40,711 nt of DNA from Nitrospira sp. (GTDB lineage: Bacteria; Nitrospirota; Nitrospiria; Nitrospirales; Nitrospiraceae). Positions within the stretch are counted from its first letter, which is position 1; every line of letters starts with the position of its first letter. Made by a program: the position numbers and the translations under genes. Of the stretch, positions 40,437 through 40,711 are shown one piece after another. A model generated the notes under the pieces. That model ran no database searches. It was not told the DNA's origin and saw only the letters and a list, made by a program, of their open reading frames with translations. The stretch covers positions 56,935 through 97,645 of the forward strand of contig JABMDK010000009.1 in assembly GCA_015903995.1 (NCBI GenBank). Reading direction: 5' to 3'.

Positions 40437-40583
40437 CTATGGATCTTCACTATTCAGCAGCGAGCTTGCATAACGAAGTTTGACGTAGCTTGGTCGGACG
40501 ACACCGCTGAGGATCAGCATGTGAAGAGCCTTCTGTTTGTGTTGTATGCGCTCGATCTCAGTTCGCAATTGACGACATGACAT
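40437..40583 (-). CDS. Possible small protein of 48 residues
   Basis: ATG 40583 has GGAGG 7 nt upstream, one of the best ribosome sites in the window. The product MSCRQLRTEIERIQHKQKALH continues as MLILSGVVRPSYVKLRYASSLLNSEDP. Its first half looks like an amphipathic helix or short coiled coil. No family is recognised and the frame is short, so this may be chance. The region on both sides is empty. Confidence 0.35.
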   Translation of the reverse strand: MSCRQLRTEIERIQHKQKALHMLILSGVVRPSYVKLRYASSLLNSEDP

Positions 40584-40711
40584 ACTGTGACCTCCATTTT
40601 CATGAGCCGAGCCCAGACTGGCGAAGGTTAGATCCATAAGGCGCTTTTGAAGTCCGTATCCAGGCTTCGTGGACGGCTACATTGGCGGCAACGAACGAAT
40701 AGGCCTGAGCC

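Noticed and set aside
1..40711. CRISPR array, prophage or toxin-antitoxin system
   Set aside because: I looked for regularly spaced direct repeats, phage structural genes and small paired toxin-antitoxin genes and found none. The repeats present are dispersed hairpins.

Overview
The window reads as a chromosomal segment of a Gram-negative chemolithotroph, most likely a Nitrospira-type member of the Nitrospirota. This is an inference from gene style, moderately high GC by eye, many exported copper proteins, and dispersed hairpin repeats whose spurious translation (KKSATGVLASLRGSTY) I recall as common in Nitrospira. No rRNA or marker gene is present to prove it.

Layout. (1) 1-2982: the 3' end of a giant multicopper oxidase (MCO), a terminator, an exported protein and a one-domain cupredoxin (module A). 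(2) 3015-6873: exported and membrane genes of the cell envelope, including two SUMF1/FGE-fold proteins. (3) 7024-8660: a complete IS1380-like element with 15-bp perfect inverted ends. (4) 8900-11677: a predicted sigma-54-controlled cytochrome c'-like gene, a small charged exported protein, a sulfide:quinone oxidoreductase-like flavoprotein and a DUF2892 protein. (5) 11750-23896: an RND efflux adaptor and pump, then a TolC-like channel with its own predicted sigma-54 promoter, an HlyD-like adaptor and a YbhF/YbhS/YbhR-type ABC-2 exporter. (6) 23877-27104: a cluster of four uncharacterised membrane proteins (DUF6754-like first). Its first gene has lost its N terminus and is joined out of frame to the second ABC permease, which has lost its C terminus. 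(7) 27364-28602: a Memo-like protein. (8) 29169-35787: module B, a second copy of the giant MCO, cupredoxin, a small exported protein and an SmbP-like protein. The MCO is split by a net 10-nt deletion relative to module A. (9) 35845-39860: housekeeping genes (Sua5/TsaC, cyclophilin, MFS transporter, FKBP) and tRNA-Ser(GCU). (10) 39861-40711: almost empty, with one possible small ORF.

How it works together. Modules A and B look like paralogous periplasmic copper-redox systems: a six-cupredoxin oxidase with the permuted motif order I recall for MnxG/MofA-type metal oxidases, plus a blue-copper-like partner. The sulfide/cytochrome c' block and the tripartite exporters look like redox and detoxification functions. 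Two separate transcription units carry the same paired inverted-repeat activator site (23-bp pitch) about 125 bp upstream of a -24/-12-like promoter, so they are probably co-regulated. At least four families of hairpin repeats sit between genes, and one copy lies in frame inside the RND pump.
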